Positions 1 to 6,794 are shown, counted from the stretch's first letter. The stretch is DNA of 6,866 nt from Saprospiraceae bacterium (GCA_027009605.1 JALVCY010000653.1:1-6866), one strand, 5' to 3'. Translations and numbers: made by a program. The notes: a model not told the origin generated them from the sequence alone.

Positions 1-516
1 ACCCAAGTGTCTGGACGGTGTAATTTTTGATATTAAAGACCGCTCCACAAAGGTCAAATACCGGGAAGTCGTGGTGGTCTCCATAGAAAAACCTTCCTTA
101 AAATGCCCCCCTTTCAAGCTAAAACTATTCGCATCATTTGTGTACTTAATAATCATGTCTTTCATCTCCATCGCGGCACCGGCAAAATCCAAATCAATTT
201 CCCCGTACCAATTTTTGTGCATCTTCGTTTTGACGGCCATCCGGGCGCGTCTGATATTCAGTCCATTTCCGATAGGATTCAAGGCCTTTTTATCAAAAAA
301 AAGACCGGCATCAAAATACACGCGATTATCCATCCAAAAGCGATAATCACCATCTTTAGACTCAAAGGTCAGAATACTATTTCGAGTATCCGCATCAACA
401 TCCGTGCGCTCTACTTCCTGACCATACTGATTGAGTACGACTTTGTCTTCTTGCGCCAACGCCCCCAAACTGTAGAGCATTAACACAACAAATAATCCAA
501 ACCAATTTCCTTTCAT
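1..516 (-). CDS. Phosphate-selective porin O/P family protein (N-terminal part, cut by the window edge)
   Basis: This frame is open from an ATG at 516-514 to the window edge, giving 172 residues with no stop. Residues 1-21 form a signal peptide: MKGN, a hydrophobic stretch, then ALA before QEDK. The mature part reads like the start of a Porin_O_P (OprP/OprO-like) beta-barrel. It has a 'FWMDNRVYFDAGLFF' strand, a 'GNGLNIRRARMAVKTKMHKNW' segment with the family's RRAR-type turn, then 'WYGEIDLDFA', and a 'LKGGHFKEGFSMETTTTSRY' segment typical of these porins near residues 134-153. Family members are outer-membrane channels, several of them selective for phosphate or polyphosphate. The gene lies 65 bp behind the phosphate permease on the same strand with no obvious promoter of its own, which supports a phosphate role. 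The family call is firm; the substrate is inferred from context, since many Bacteroidota paralogues are uncharacterised. The C-terminal barrel lies outside the window. Confidence 0.85.
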   Translation of the reverse strand, partial: MKGNWFGLFVVLMLYSLGALAQEDKVVLNQYGQEVERTDVDADTRNSILTFESKDGDYRFWMDNRVYFDAGLFFDKKALNPIGNGLNIRRARMAVKTKMHKNWYGEIDLDFAGAAMEMKDMIIKYTNDANSFSLKGGHFKEGFSMETTTTSRYLTFVERSLISKITPSRHLG

Positions 517-541
517 AATATTGCCATTTTGTTTAATTAAG

Positions 542-581
542 AGCAATCATCCGGCTAAGGCTAAAAAACAGAATCATTGCT
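542..581 (-). other. Imperfect intercistronic hairpin between permease and porin genes
   Basis: Starting at the base after the permease stop, the minus-strand transcript can fold with arms at 571-581 and 542-552. These are 11-nt arms with one G-G mismatch and one possible G-U pair, around an 18-nt loop. The loop contains a doubled GGCTAA (plus-strand 553-564). No T-tract follows the stem, so it does not look like a standard intrinsic terminator. It may act in mRNA stability, processing or partial attenuation that sets the level of the porin relative to the permease. The fold is seen in the sequence; any function is inference. Confidence 0.4.
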
Positions 582-2348
582 TTATAATTTGCCCAGCACA
601 TTGGACAATTTTTGATCTTTCTTCAAATTTAACTTTTTGCGCAAGCGATACCGATTCACTTCCACACTCTTGGCAGAAATCCCCAAAATCGAAGCCAACT
701 CCTTGGAAGACAAATTCAAACGCAACAAAGCCGACAAGCGCTTCTCTTTTTCCGTAAGGTTAGGAAACTTCTTCTCCATCTTTTCAAAAAACTCTGCGTT
801 CAATTCTTCCAAATATTTATTCAACACCCTTCTGTCTTTTTCCAGATCTAAATGATTGATAATCAACAGCTCCAAGTTACTCAAGTCATCGTATTTTATT
901 TCTGTTTCGGGCTTACTTTTTATTTTATCTATTTCTAATCTAAGCTGGTTAAGCACTTCATTTTTATGAATAATACTCAGGGCAATTCTCTTTTGGGTTT
1001 TCTTCTTCTCTTTGACGGCGGCTTCTAATCTGGCGTTTTGATTGTTGGTAATTTTTAATTCGTACTCTAATTTAGCCTGCTGCTCATTATATCGGAGAAT
1101 TTGTTCGTTGTAGTCATTTTCAATATTAATCTGCTTAAGTTGAAAATTTTTCCAAAGCAAATAACCCACCACGAAAAGTAAAAATACCAATAAAAATATC
1201 AACCCAACACCATACAAATCAATTGTTCTTTGACCATATTTTGAAAGATTAGAGATGGCATGGGATGTAATACCCGAAGAAGGATGACTTATCACATTAG
1301 CAACGGTCTTATGAGTGACCACCAAATTAAAAACGTTAGCCATAAAAAACAAAGAGAAAAAAGAAACAATACCGGCAATAACCGGAGTCGCCACCCACCC
1401 TATGGCAATCTGTCCCAACACCCGATAATCAATCGTTCGACCTCCTTTGAGCAAGGCGATACCCATAATCGCTCCCACAATCACCTGAGAGCTGGAAACC
1501 GGCACCAAAGGTATTGGCGGCAAGCCCATCCGGACAAAAAGATTAGACAGTCCTTGAGAAGAAAAAACAAATAAAACTATCGAATGGGCAAATACCACAA
1601 TAAAAGCCGTCTCCGGAGATAGCTTCATAATCGAATCCCCCACCGTCAACATCACCCGCTTAGAATAAGTAACAATACCGGCCGCTATCGCCAAACCACC
1701 AATCAAAAATAACAACTGCACTCCATCAATCCGAAACCAACCAAAATCCAAAACAATATCCGGCACCGAAGGCACAAAAACCCCCACTACATTCGCAATA
1801 TTATTCGCCCCCAAACTATAAGAGCCGAAAGCGCCCACCAAGATTAAAGCATAACGCGTATAGGCATCCAATCGAATCAAGTGTATTTTACTTTTTCTCA
1901 ATATCCAACGCAACGCCAAATACATCACCAAGGCAAATACGCCACCCAAAATAGGCCCGGCCACCCAAGTCGTCACAATTTTTACCAATGAATTCACATC
2001 CGTTTGACTCCCTGTGAAAAAATTCCAACCAATAATAGCTCCAACTACAGCCTGCGTAGTCGATACCGGCAACTTGTACTTGGTCATCATAAAAACGGAA
2101 AAGCCGGCAGCCAAGGCAATGGTAAATGCACCGCCCAAGGCATCAACAGAGCCTAATTTCCCAAGTGTATGCGAGCCACCGGCTCCTTGCAAGACCGCCC
2201 CCAAGATGACAAAAATAGAAGAGATAATAGCCGCTTGCTTAAATCGAATCATCTTCGACCCCACGGCAGAACCAAAGACATTGGCGGCATCATTGGCCCC
2301 TAAAGTCCATCCCAAAAACAATCCACTGGTGAGAAAAAAGAAAAACAT
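582..2348 (-). CDS. pit: PiT-family inorganic phosphate permease fused to a C-terminal coiled coil and LuxR-type helix-turn-helix
   Basis: 588 residues. Residues 1-340 are a full PiT permease, a family that imports inorganic phosphate with H+ or Na+. It shows both inverted-repeat signatures, GANDAANVFG (17-26) and GANNIANVVG (180-189), and their partner motifs PVSTTQ (94-99) and PVSSSQ (283-288), with about ten membrane segments. A polar loop (341-377) and one additional membrane helix (about 378-398, followed by lysine) come next. Then there is a charged coiled coil (about 400-480) and a GerE/LuxR-like HTH: FPNLTEKE (528-535), LNLSSKELASILGIS (544-558), SVEVNRYRLRKKL (561-573). The coiled-coil-HTH tail resembles that of Bacteroidota membrane-anchored sensor regulators. 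There is no methionine between residues 336 and 524, so an ATG-started separate HTH protein is excluded. The start is 3 bp after the stop of the DUF47 gene and keeps the first signature in a normal N-terminal position. The transport call is strong; the role as a phosphate-responsive transcription factor is inference. Confidence 0.93.
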   Translation of the reverse strand: MFFFFLTSGLFLGWTLGANDAANVFGSAVGSKMIRFKQAAIISSIFVILGAVLQGAGGSHTLGKLGSVDALGGAFTIALAAGFSVFMMTKYKLPVSTTQAVVGAIIGWNFFTGSQTDVNSLVKIVTTWVAGPILGGVFALVMYLALRWILRKSKIHLIRLDAYTRYALILVGAFGSYSLGANNIANVVGVFVPSVPDIVLDFGWFRIDGVQLLFLIGGLAIAAGIVTYSKRVMLTVGDSIMKLSPETAFIVVFAHSIVLFVFSSQGLSNLFVRMGLPPIPLVPVSSSQVIVGAIMGIALLKGGRTIDYRVLGQIAIGWVATPVIAGIVSFFSLFFMANVFNLVVTHKTVANVISHPSSGITSHAISNLSKYGQRTIDLYGVGLIFLLVFLLFVVGYLLWKNFQLKQINIENDYNEQILRYNEQQAKLEYELKITNNQNARLEAAVKEKKKTQKRIALSIIHKNEVLNQLRLEIDKIKSKPETEIKYDDLSNLELLIINHLDLEKDRRVLNKYLEELNAEFFEKMEKKFPNLTEKEKRLSALLRLNLSSKELASILGISAKSVEVNRYRLRKKLNLKKDQKLSNVLGKL

Positions 2349-2351
2349 GAA

Positions 2352-3002
2352 CTACATCTTGATTTTCAAAACTAAAGAACTGAGCAATCTAGCCACGACT
2401 TTGGCCGCATTGGCGATTTGTTCGATATGTAAGGCGAAGTACCGGAGATGGATTTTTTCACTTAGTTTTAGCTGGTCGCATTCCTTAAAAAGCTTGCGCT
2501 TAATTTCTGTCCCGATTGTATGGGTTTCGTGATGATAAAACAGGACTTTTTGGATTTTGTCCTTTACTTGTTCCGGGGAGACGAAGAAAATACGGGCAGC
2601 CGGAATTACATTCTCCACCGTTTTAACGGAAGCAGATGTCAATTTGCTGTACATTTTTTTGATGTCTGCCGGGATATTAGGCCCTTCTACATCAAATTGA
2701 TTGAGCACCTCTTGCGACAAATCTATAATATCATCCGTTCTTTCCAGCAAATTCAGGATGTCACTGGAATAAGTAGGCATCAAAGAATGCACATAAAAGT
2801 CATTTTCGATTTTCCGCTTTAGGATGTCGGCTTCTTTTTCTAGGGCGTTATTGGCCTTTAGATTTTCTTCAAAATCATTGAGATTGTCCTTGATGTAGTG
2901 GTTGACCCCCTTCTTAAAATTAAAGATGCCGGCTTCCACCTTATCAAAAAACTCGTCAATACTGAGCGTTACGGACTTTGATGTCTTAAATATGTCAAAC
3001 AT
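2352..3002 (-). CDS. DUF47/PhoU-like Pit accessory protein
   Basis: 216 residues, the usual size for the DUF47 (PhoU-like, YkaA/Pap) family of soluble helical-bundle proteins. These are commonly encoded directly before PiT permeases, as in rhizobial pap-pit operons, and are thought to modulate or couple to them. Acidic helix motifs typical of PhoU-like metal-binding bundles are visible: EKEADILKRKIE (55-66), LLERTDDIIDL (85-95) and the C-terminal HIEQIANAAKVVARL (192-206). The start at 3002 (MFDIFKTSKS) is preferred over the longer in-frame ATG at 3119. The extra 39 residues are hydrophobic and unlike the family, and a consensus Bacteroidota promoter lies within them at 3026-3054, about 24 bp before the chosen ATG. 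The stop is 3 bp from the permease ATG, so translational coupling is likely. The family call is strong; its exact biochemical action is not established here. Confidence 0.92.
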   Translation of the reverse strand: MFDIFKTSKSVTLSIDEFFDKVEAGIFNFKKGVNHYIKDNLNDFEENLKANNALEKEADILKRKIENDFYVHSLMPTYSSDILNLLERTDDIIDLSQEVLNQFDVEGPNIPADIKKMYSKLTSASVKTVENVIPAARIFFVSPEQVKDKIQKVLFYHHETHTIGTEIKRKLFKECDQLKLSEKIHLRYFALHIEQIANAAKVVARLLSSLVLKIKM

Positions 3003-3025
3003 AACAGGAGCTTTTACTTGTAAAA

Positions 3026-3054
3026 CAAAGATACAAACGATTTTGTTTTTCAAA
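3026..3054 (-). promoter_or_regulatory. Bacteroidota-type promoter of the phosphate operon
   Basis: On the minus strand, TTTG (3054-3051) is followed by a 17-bp spacer and TATCTTTG (3033-3026). This is an exact match to the Bacteroidota sigma-ABfr consensus TTG / TAnnTTTG at a normal spacing. Transcription should begin near 3020, giving a leader of roughly 18-20 nt before the DUF47 ATG at 3002. No Shine-Dalgarno sequence is evident, which is normal for the phylum. A small TGA-N3-TCA dyad (3061-3069) sits just upstream of the -33 element and could be part of an operator, but it is too short to call. Confidence 0.75.
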
Positions 3055-3184
3055 GACTGATGAGCGTCACCCACAACTAGCACCCCAATCATGTATAGTA
3101 AAAAGAGACAAAAAAACATTGATAATCAGCACTTTATATTCTATCTGTATAGGTGTATTTTAGGCTTAAAATCAATGTGTAGGG

Positions 3185-3234
3185 TTTTGAGTGACCATCT
3201 CGCCCCTTAAGGCCAAAGTGCAAGCCACTCAAAA
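3185..3234. repeat. Inverted repeat TTTTGAGTG / CACTCAAAA enclosing CCTTAAGG palindrome
   Basis: Two perfect 9-bp arms (3185-3193 and 3226-3234) flank 32 bp that include the palindrome CCTTAAGG (3205-3212). The arms can be extended by GG/CC if one A is bulged on the right side. The site lies about 130-180 bp upstream of the phosphate-operon promoter, so it could be an upstream operator or an RNA stem, but nothing in the sequence decides which. Confidence 0.4.
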
Positions 3235-3250
3235 ACCAGTCAAAAACCAG
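3229..3250. repeat. Perfect 11-bp tandem duplication (TCAAAAACCAG twice)
   Basis: TCAAAAACCAG occurs at 3229-3239 and again immediately at 3240-3250 with no mismatch, followed by TTAAAT. The 11-bp period places both copies on the same face of the DNA helix, which would suit paired protein binding. It may equally be a recent slippage duplication. The first copy overlaps the right arm of the inverted repeat at 3226-3234. Confidence 0.55.
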
Positions 3251-3396
3251 TTAAATAGCCTAGGACTTTACTCCCACTTATCCTACCATTTCTCAAAAAA
3301 AACGACAAATTTTTCTCCAAAAATTATACTTTTCACTTTTTTTTTCGGTTCTTTATGCTCCTGAACATTATTAAAACTTTTCCTAATTGCTATTGG

Positions 3397-3404
3397 TATT
3401 TTTG
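3397..3404 (+). promoter_or_regulatory. Probable -7 element of the protease promoter
   Basis: TATTTTTG matches the Bacteroidota -7 consensus TAnnTTTG and ends 19 bp before the protease ATG at 3424, giving a short leader like that of the phosphate operon. A clean -33 TTG at normal spacing is not present; only a TTTT run (3378-3381) lies near the right distance. The promoter may therefore be weak or activator-dependent. No strong ribosome binding site is visible; the start is preceded by an A-rich stretch. Confidence 0.45.
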
Positions 3405-3423
3405 CCAATCCTAAAACAAAAAG

Positions 3424-6400
3424 ATGAGACTACTCAACATTCTACTCCTAGCCTTATTTGTTCCACTTTTTTCTTTTGCGCAAGCCAATCATTCCACACG
3501 TCAGCTTAGGTTTCAGCTTTCGCCAAAAACGACTACAAAACCCGCAGACCTTAAAAGGTTTTTGAAGATAGCTCCGGACAACTCGCTTAAAAAGCTCAAG
3601 CAATCCGAGTCTTACGGCATTCAACATACTCGTTACCAACAATTCCATGAAGGGCATCGCATCATTGGAGCCGGTTTTGTTGTTCATACTCAGCCAAATA
3701 ACGAAGTTTCTGTCAATGGCCAATGGATTTCTCAATTTTCCCGCAAGGGCAGTCCCGAGATAAGCGAGCAAAAGGCCATTCAAGTAGCGCTTCAATCTTG
3801 CGATAAAAACAGTCAATTTTATTGGGAAGTACCGGCCTTGGAGAATCAACGCCTGCGGACTAAGGGCAAAAGTTACTATCCTACCCCACAACTTGTATGG
3901 TATGATAAAAATTTTGGTACCGACCCCGCCAAGTATCGTTTGGCTTACGAGATGGATGTCCATGTATTTAAGCCCATCGCCCGTTACAAGATTTATGTGG
4001 ACGCCCAAACCGGTCGGCTCATCCATAAATATAATAACTTGCATGCGACGAATGTTCCGGTCACGGCAGAAAGCTTTTACAGTGGCCCGGTAGATATTGT
4101 GGTAGATTCTCTGAGCCCAACCAGCTTTACCTTAAGCGAAGCAAAAAGAAAAGGGCACTCCAATATTTCGACTTATGATTTTGAATCGGAAGAGCTGATA
4201 GCCGACGCCAATAACCATTGGAACGAAACCGGAGAAGAACCCAACGCCGTAGCCATTGACGTACATTGGGGCGTAGAAAAAACGATAGACTTTTTTGATG
4301 AAGTTTTTGGTCGACAAGGCATGGATAACCAAGGACGAGACATATTGGCCTATGTCCACATGCAGGAGCCTAATGCCTATTATGATGGTGAAGCTATATT
4401 CTTTGGAGATGCGAGTGTGGACTTAGGCACCACCGCATTCACGCCGCTTATTATTGTCGCACATGAATTTACCCATGGGGTCACGGAGAGTGAAGCTAAT
4501 TTAATTTATGAAGGAGAATCCGGAGCGATTAATGAATCCATGAGTGATATTTTTGGAGCCACCATAGAGCATGCCGTCAGTCCGGCCGGATTCAATTGGA
4601 CGCTCGGAGAAAAAGTAAACTACGTCATCAGAAAAATGAATGACCCCAAAAGTCTGCACCAGCCTTCTACCTACGGGGGAGACTATTGGGATCCTTTCGG
4701 AGATGTACACGTATCCAGCGCCATTGGCAACTTGTGGTATTACCTATTAGTGGAAGGCGGCACAGGCACGAATGACAATGATTTCACTTATAATGTCCAA
4801 GGTATCGGCTTTGACAAAGCCAAGGTCATCGTCTATGAAGCCCTAACCAACTACCTTACGGAAACTTCTGATTATCAAGCATTTAGAGATGCTACACTAA
4901 CTATTGCGAACAATTTATATGGGCATTGCTCATCGGAATATCATTCTGTTGCAGATGCTTGGCAAGCGGTAGGTGTCGGAGAAGCACTCCGCAATAATGA
5001 CTTAAAAGTACAAGAAATCAGTCATCCCCAAACGAGTTGTGGCCTGGCATCCGAGTCTATAGATGTGAAGCTTAAATACAATTCTTGCCCGGACTCTCTT
5101 CCGGCCGGCTCCACGATTAAGATGTACTATTCTATCAATGGGGAGACACCGGTTTCGGAAGATTATGTCACCACCGAGCCTATTTTTAATGAGCAGTACA
5201 TTCATTATATTTTTAATACTCCATACGATTTTTCGGCCGGAATTGATTATGTGGTAAAAGTTTGGATTGACAACCCAAACGATAGTTATACCCCCAATGA
5301 CGTCATCATTACGCACATCAAGAACCGTTCAAATATCGCCCGGGACTTTGCTTTAATATCCATGGATAACGTCAGTTCTATTCAGTGTGACAACACGCTT
5401 AATTCATTTAATATTGGAGTCCGGTACATTGGTTGCGAATCTGTTCCGGATGGCACGACTCTCCCTGTGACAATACACTTAGGAGACCTTTCGGAAAACA
5501 TCAACCTAACGACAGCGACTGCGCTCTCTGACGGAGACACTTCATACTATACCATTACGCCAAGCTTGACGTATGCTAATACTACCGGAGATGCTGATTT
5601 CAAAGTAGAATTAAAATTTCCGAATGACCCGAACCAAAACAATGACGACACGCTTCAAACGCTTTCCTTCTACGAAGCACCGAGCCAAGTGAATCCTTTT
5701 TATTTTAGTTCGGAAGATGATATAGACCGGCTTCATGTCGTACGCGGCCAGTATGTTAATACGACCCTTTATCCATTGACACTTGCTGACCATACCTCTA
5801 CATCGGATCAAGCCCTTTTGGTCTCCGGTGGTGATTATTATGGAGACAATGGCCCTAATTTTGAAGAAGTAGTATCTATTGATCAGGTCTGGGATTTCAA
5901 CAAAGGTTTTATCTCTAACATTTGTATTTGCGTAGATGCTACAACTTGGGACAGTGTCATTGTTGATTTTGACATGCAACAACAAGCGGCCGAATTATAC
6001 GACTACATCGGCATCGACCCTAGCTTCTATTGCAATATGCGACTCAAGGTGAACGGCACAGTAGTCTCCCCTACTTATCATCCAAGTATTGACACGGCAT
6101 ACTATCACCACGAACAATATGTTCTAAATCAATATGCAGGTCAGGTCTTTAACCTTTGCTTTGAGACACAAAATATTATCCCTAGCACTTTTGCAGGCGC
6201 CGGAGACGACCTCAATCTGGATAATATTTTTGTGCGCCCACATGCAGTGGTAGCCAACCATGACTTGGAAGATAATCCTTTGAAAATCAGTACTTACCCG
6301 AATCCAACAAAGGATAAACTCGAACTTCAAGTCACCTTGGATGGTAGCCAAAACATAGACTACACCTTACACAATACAAGCGGGCAACAATTATTAAACG

Positions 6401-6528
6401 GTCATTTTCGGGCAACCTACCACCACGCCCAAGAAATTGACTTATCAAATCTTGCTGCCGGTATTTACTATTTGAAGGTGTATTCTAAGTTAGGGAATCG
6501 GGTCATCAGAGTGGTGAAAACCTTATAA
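3424..6528 (+). CDS. Secreted thermolysin-like (M4) zinc metallopeptidase with T9SS sorting domain
   Basis: 1034 residues. A signal peptide (1 to about 19, ending SFAQ) is followed by an FTP-type propeptide (about 40-101) and a PepSY-like segment (about 112-205, ending 'YVDAQTGRLIHKY'). Both are normally removed inhibitors and chaperones. The M4 catalytic part (about 210-525) has HEFTH with zinc ligands His347 and His351 and catalytic Glu348, the third ligand Glu371 in GAINESMSDIFG, Tyr362 matching thermolysin Tyr157, and His429 in DVHVSSAIGN matching His231. The site therefore looks active. Two tandem Ig/CARDB-like domains follow (about 526-635 and 643-750), each with a cysteine pair 16 residues apart (539/555 and 655/671). 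A beta-rich, cysteine-containing domain (about 755-940) may bind carbohydrate or protein. The end (about 952-1034: YPNPTKDKLEL, NTSGQQLLNG, LAAGIYYLKV) is a type A T9SS sorting signal, so export across the outer membrane and probably surface anchoring is expected. It degrades protein outside the cell; the substrate is unknown. Divergent from the phosphate genes and apparently monocistronic. Confidence 0.95.
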   Translation: MRLLNILLLALFVPLFSFAQANHSTRQLRFQLSPKTTTKPADLKRFLKIAPDNSLKKLKQSESYGIQHTRYQQFHEGHRIIGAGFVVHTQPNNEVSVNGQWISQFSRKGSPEISEQKAIQVALQSCDKNSQFYWEVPALENQRLRTKGKSYYPTPQLVWYDKNFGTDPAKYRLAYEMDVHVFKPIARYKIYVDAQTGRLIHKYNNLHATNVPVTAESFYSGPVDIVVDSLSPTSFTLSEAKRKGHSNISTYDFESEELIADANNHWNETGEEPNAVAIDVHWGVEKTIDFFDEVFGRQGMDNQGRDILAYVHMQEPNAYYDGEAIFFGDASVDLGTTAFTPLIIVAHEFTHGVTESEANLIYEGESGAINESMSDIFGATIEHAVSPAGFNWTLGEKVNYVIRKMNDPKSLHQPSTYGGDYWDPFGDVHVSSAIGNLWYYLLVEGGTGTNDNDFTYNVQGIGFDKAKVIVYEALTNYLTETSDYQAFRDATLTIANNLYGHCSSEYHSVADAWQAVGVGEALRNNDLKVQEISHPQTSCGLASESIDVKLKYNSCPDSLPAGSTIKMYYSINGETPVSEDYVTTEPIFNEQYIHYIFNTPYDFSAGIDYVVKVWIDNPNDSYTPNDVIITHIKNRSNIARDFALISMDNVSSIQCDNTLNSFNIGVRYIGCESVPDGTTLPVTIHLGDLSENINLTTATALSDGDTSYYTITPSLTYANTTGDADFKVELKFPNDPNQNNDDTLQTLSFYEAPSQVNPFYFSSEDDIDRLHVVRGQYVNTTLYPLTLADHTSTSDQALLVSGGDYYGDNGPNFEEVVSIDQVWDFNKGFISNICICVDATTWDSVIVDFDMQQQAAELYDYIGIDPSFYCNMRLKVNGTVVSPTYHPSIDTAYYHHEQYVLNQYAGQVFNLCFETQNIIPSTFAGAGDDLNLDNIFVRPHAVVANHDLEDNPLKISTYPNPTKDKLELQVTLDGSQNIDYTLHNTSGQQLLNGHFRATYHHAQEIDLSNLAAGIYYLKVYSKLGNRVIRVVKTL

Positions 6529-6535
6529 CAGTAAA

Positions 6536-6546
6536 CTCCTTCGGAG
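6536..6546. repeat. CTCC-TTC-GGAG mini-hairpin after the protease stop
   Basis: A perfect 4-bp stem with a 3-nt loop begins 8 nt after the TAA of the protease. On the minus strand it reads CTCCGAAGGAG, so it shares the CGAAG core of the hairpins further right. It could help end or protect the protease mRNA, but there is no T-tract behind it, so I do not call it an intrinsic terminator. Confidence 0.5.
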
Positions 6547-6571
6547 CCAATTAGTACTGCCTAGTAGATTT

Positions 6572-6633
6572 GGGCGCTGCAGTAGGGATGAACGGTATAG
6601 CGGTGCAACGGGTGGACAGCCAAGAGAGCGCCC
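6572..6633. repeat. Long-range GC-rich dyad GGGCGCT / AGCGCCC
   Basis: A perfect 7-bp pair of arms (6572-6578 and 6627-6633) encloses 48 nt rich in G on the plus strand. The enclosed sequence shows no strong internal stem. The dyad ends one base before the first TTGAAC word, so it may be the left end of one composite repeat unit. Confidence 0.4.
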
Positions 6634-6634
6634 C

Positions 6635-6717
6635 TTGAACGTCCGAAGGACATTGAACGCCCGAAGGGCAAATTGAACCTGCCTGCAGCAGACAGGCGTG
6701 CGAAGCACAATTTGAAC
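6635..6717. repeat. Array of CGAAG-loop mini-hairpins separated by TTGAAC words
   Basis: Three perfect 11-nt hairpins, GTCCGAAGGAC (6641-6651), GCCCGAAGGGC (6659-6669) and GTGCGAAGCAC (6698-6708), share the core C-GAA-G but have different arms that still pair exactly. A separate stem GCCTG/CAGGC (6681-6685 with 6693-6697) lies between the last two. TTGAAC occurs at 6635, 6653, 6673 and 6712, framing the hairpins. C(GAA)G closed loops are known to make unusually stable small DNA hairpins. The pattern of varied but compensated arms suggests the fold is what is kept. Confidence 0.65.
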
Positions 6718-6794
6718 CATACTAACAAAATGCCAAATACAGAATCCCGAATACCCAATGATGAAGTAAAATCCCAATCAAAAATCCAAATCTC

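Larger units (their letters stand above)
3120..3423. other. Divergent intergenic region without a gene
   Basis: These 304 bp separate the minus-strand phosphate operon from the plus-strand protease gene. I see no convincing coding frame, tRNA or riboswitch. The region holds an AT dyad ATTTTA-GGCT-TAAAAT (3157-3172), a wider inverted repeat (3185-3193 with 3226-3234), an 8-bp palindrome CCTTAAGG (3205-3212), an 11-bp tandem duplication (3229-3250), A/T-rich tracts around 3294-3346 and the probable protease promoter at its right end. Confidence 0.7.

Noticed and set aside
71..483. Two overlapping plus-strand open frames of 91 and 126 residues
   Set aside because: They lie antisense to the porin O/P gene, which has a signal peptide and family motifs, and their products are compositionally implausible with no recognisable domain.
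582..1328. The HTH tail as an artefact of two genes joined by a sequencing error
   Set aside because: The join is a smooth TM helix, coiled coil and HTH as in known Bacteroidota sensor regulators, and no ATG start or ribosome site exists for a separate gene in the linker. Reads were not available, so a small doubt remains.
2014..2532. Plus-strand open frame of 172 residues
   Set aside because: Antisense to the start of the permease and the end of the DUF47 gene; no family features and no promoter.
3454..4044. Minus-strand open frame of 196 residues
   Set aside because: Antisense to the signal peptide and propeptide of the M4 protease, whose frame is clearly real.
6536..6546. Intrinsic terminator for the protease gene
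   Set aside because: The stem is only 4 bp and no T-tract follows; kept only as a hairpin.
6523..6777. Minus-strand open frame of 84 residues and an overlapping one of 65
   Set aside because: They translate the hairpin and repeat DNA (for example the CCTTCGG cores) and overlap the end of the protease; no promoter or domain. Probably the kind of spurious hypothetical protein that repeats generate.
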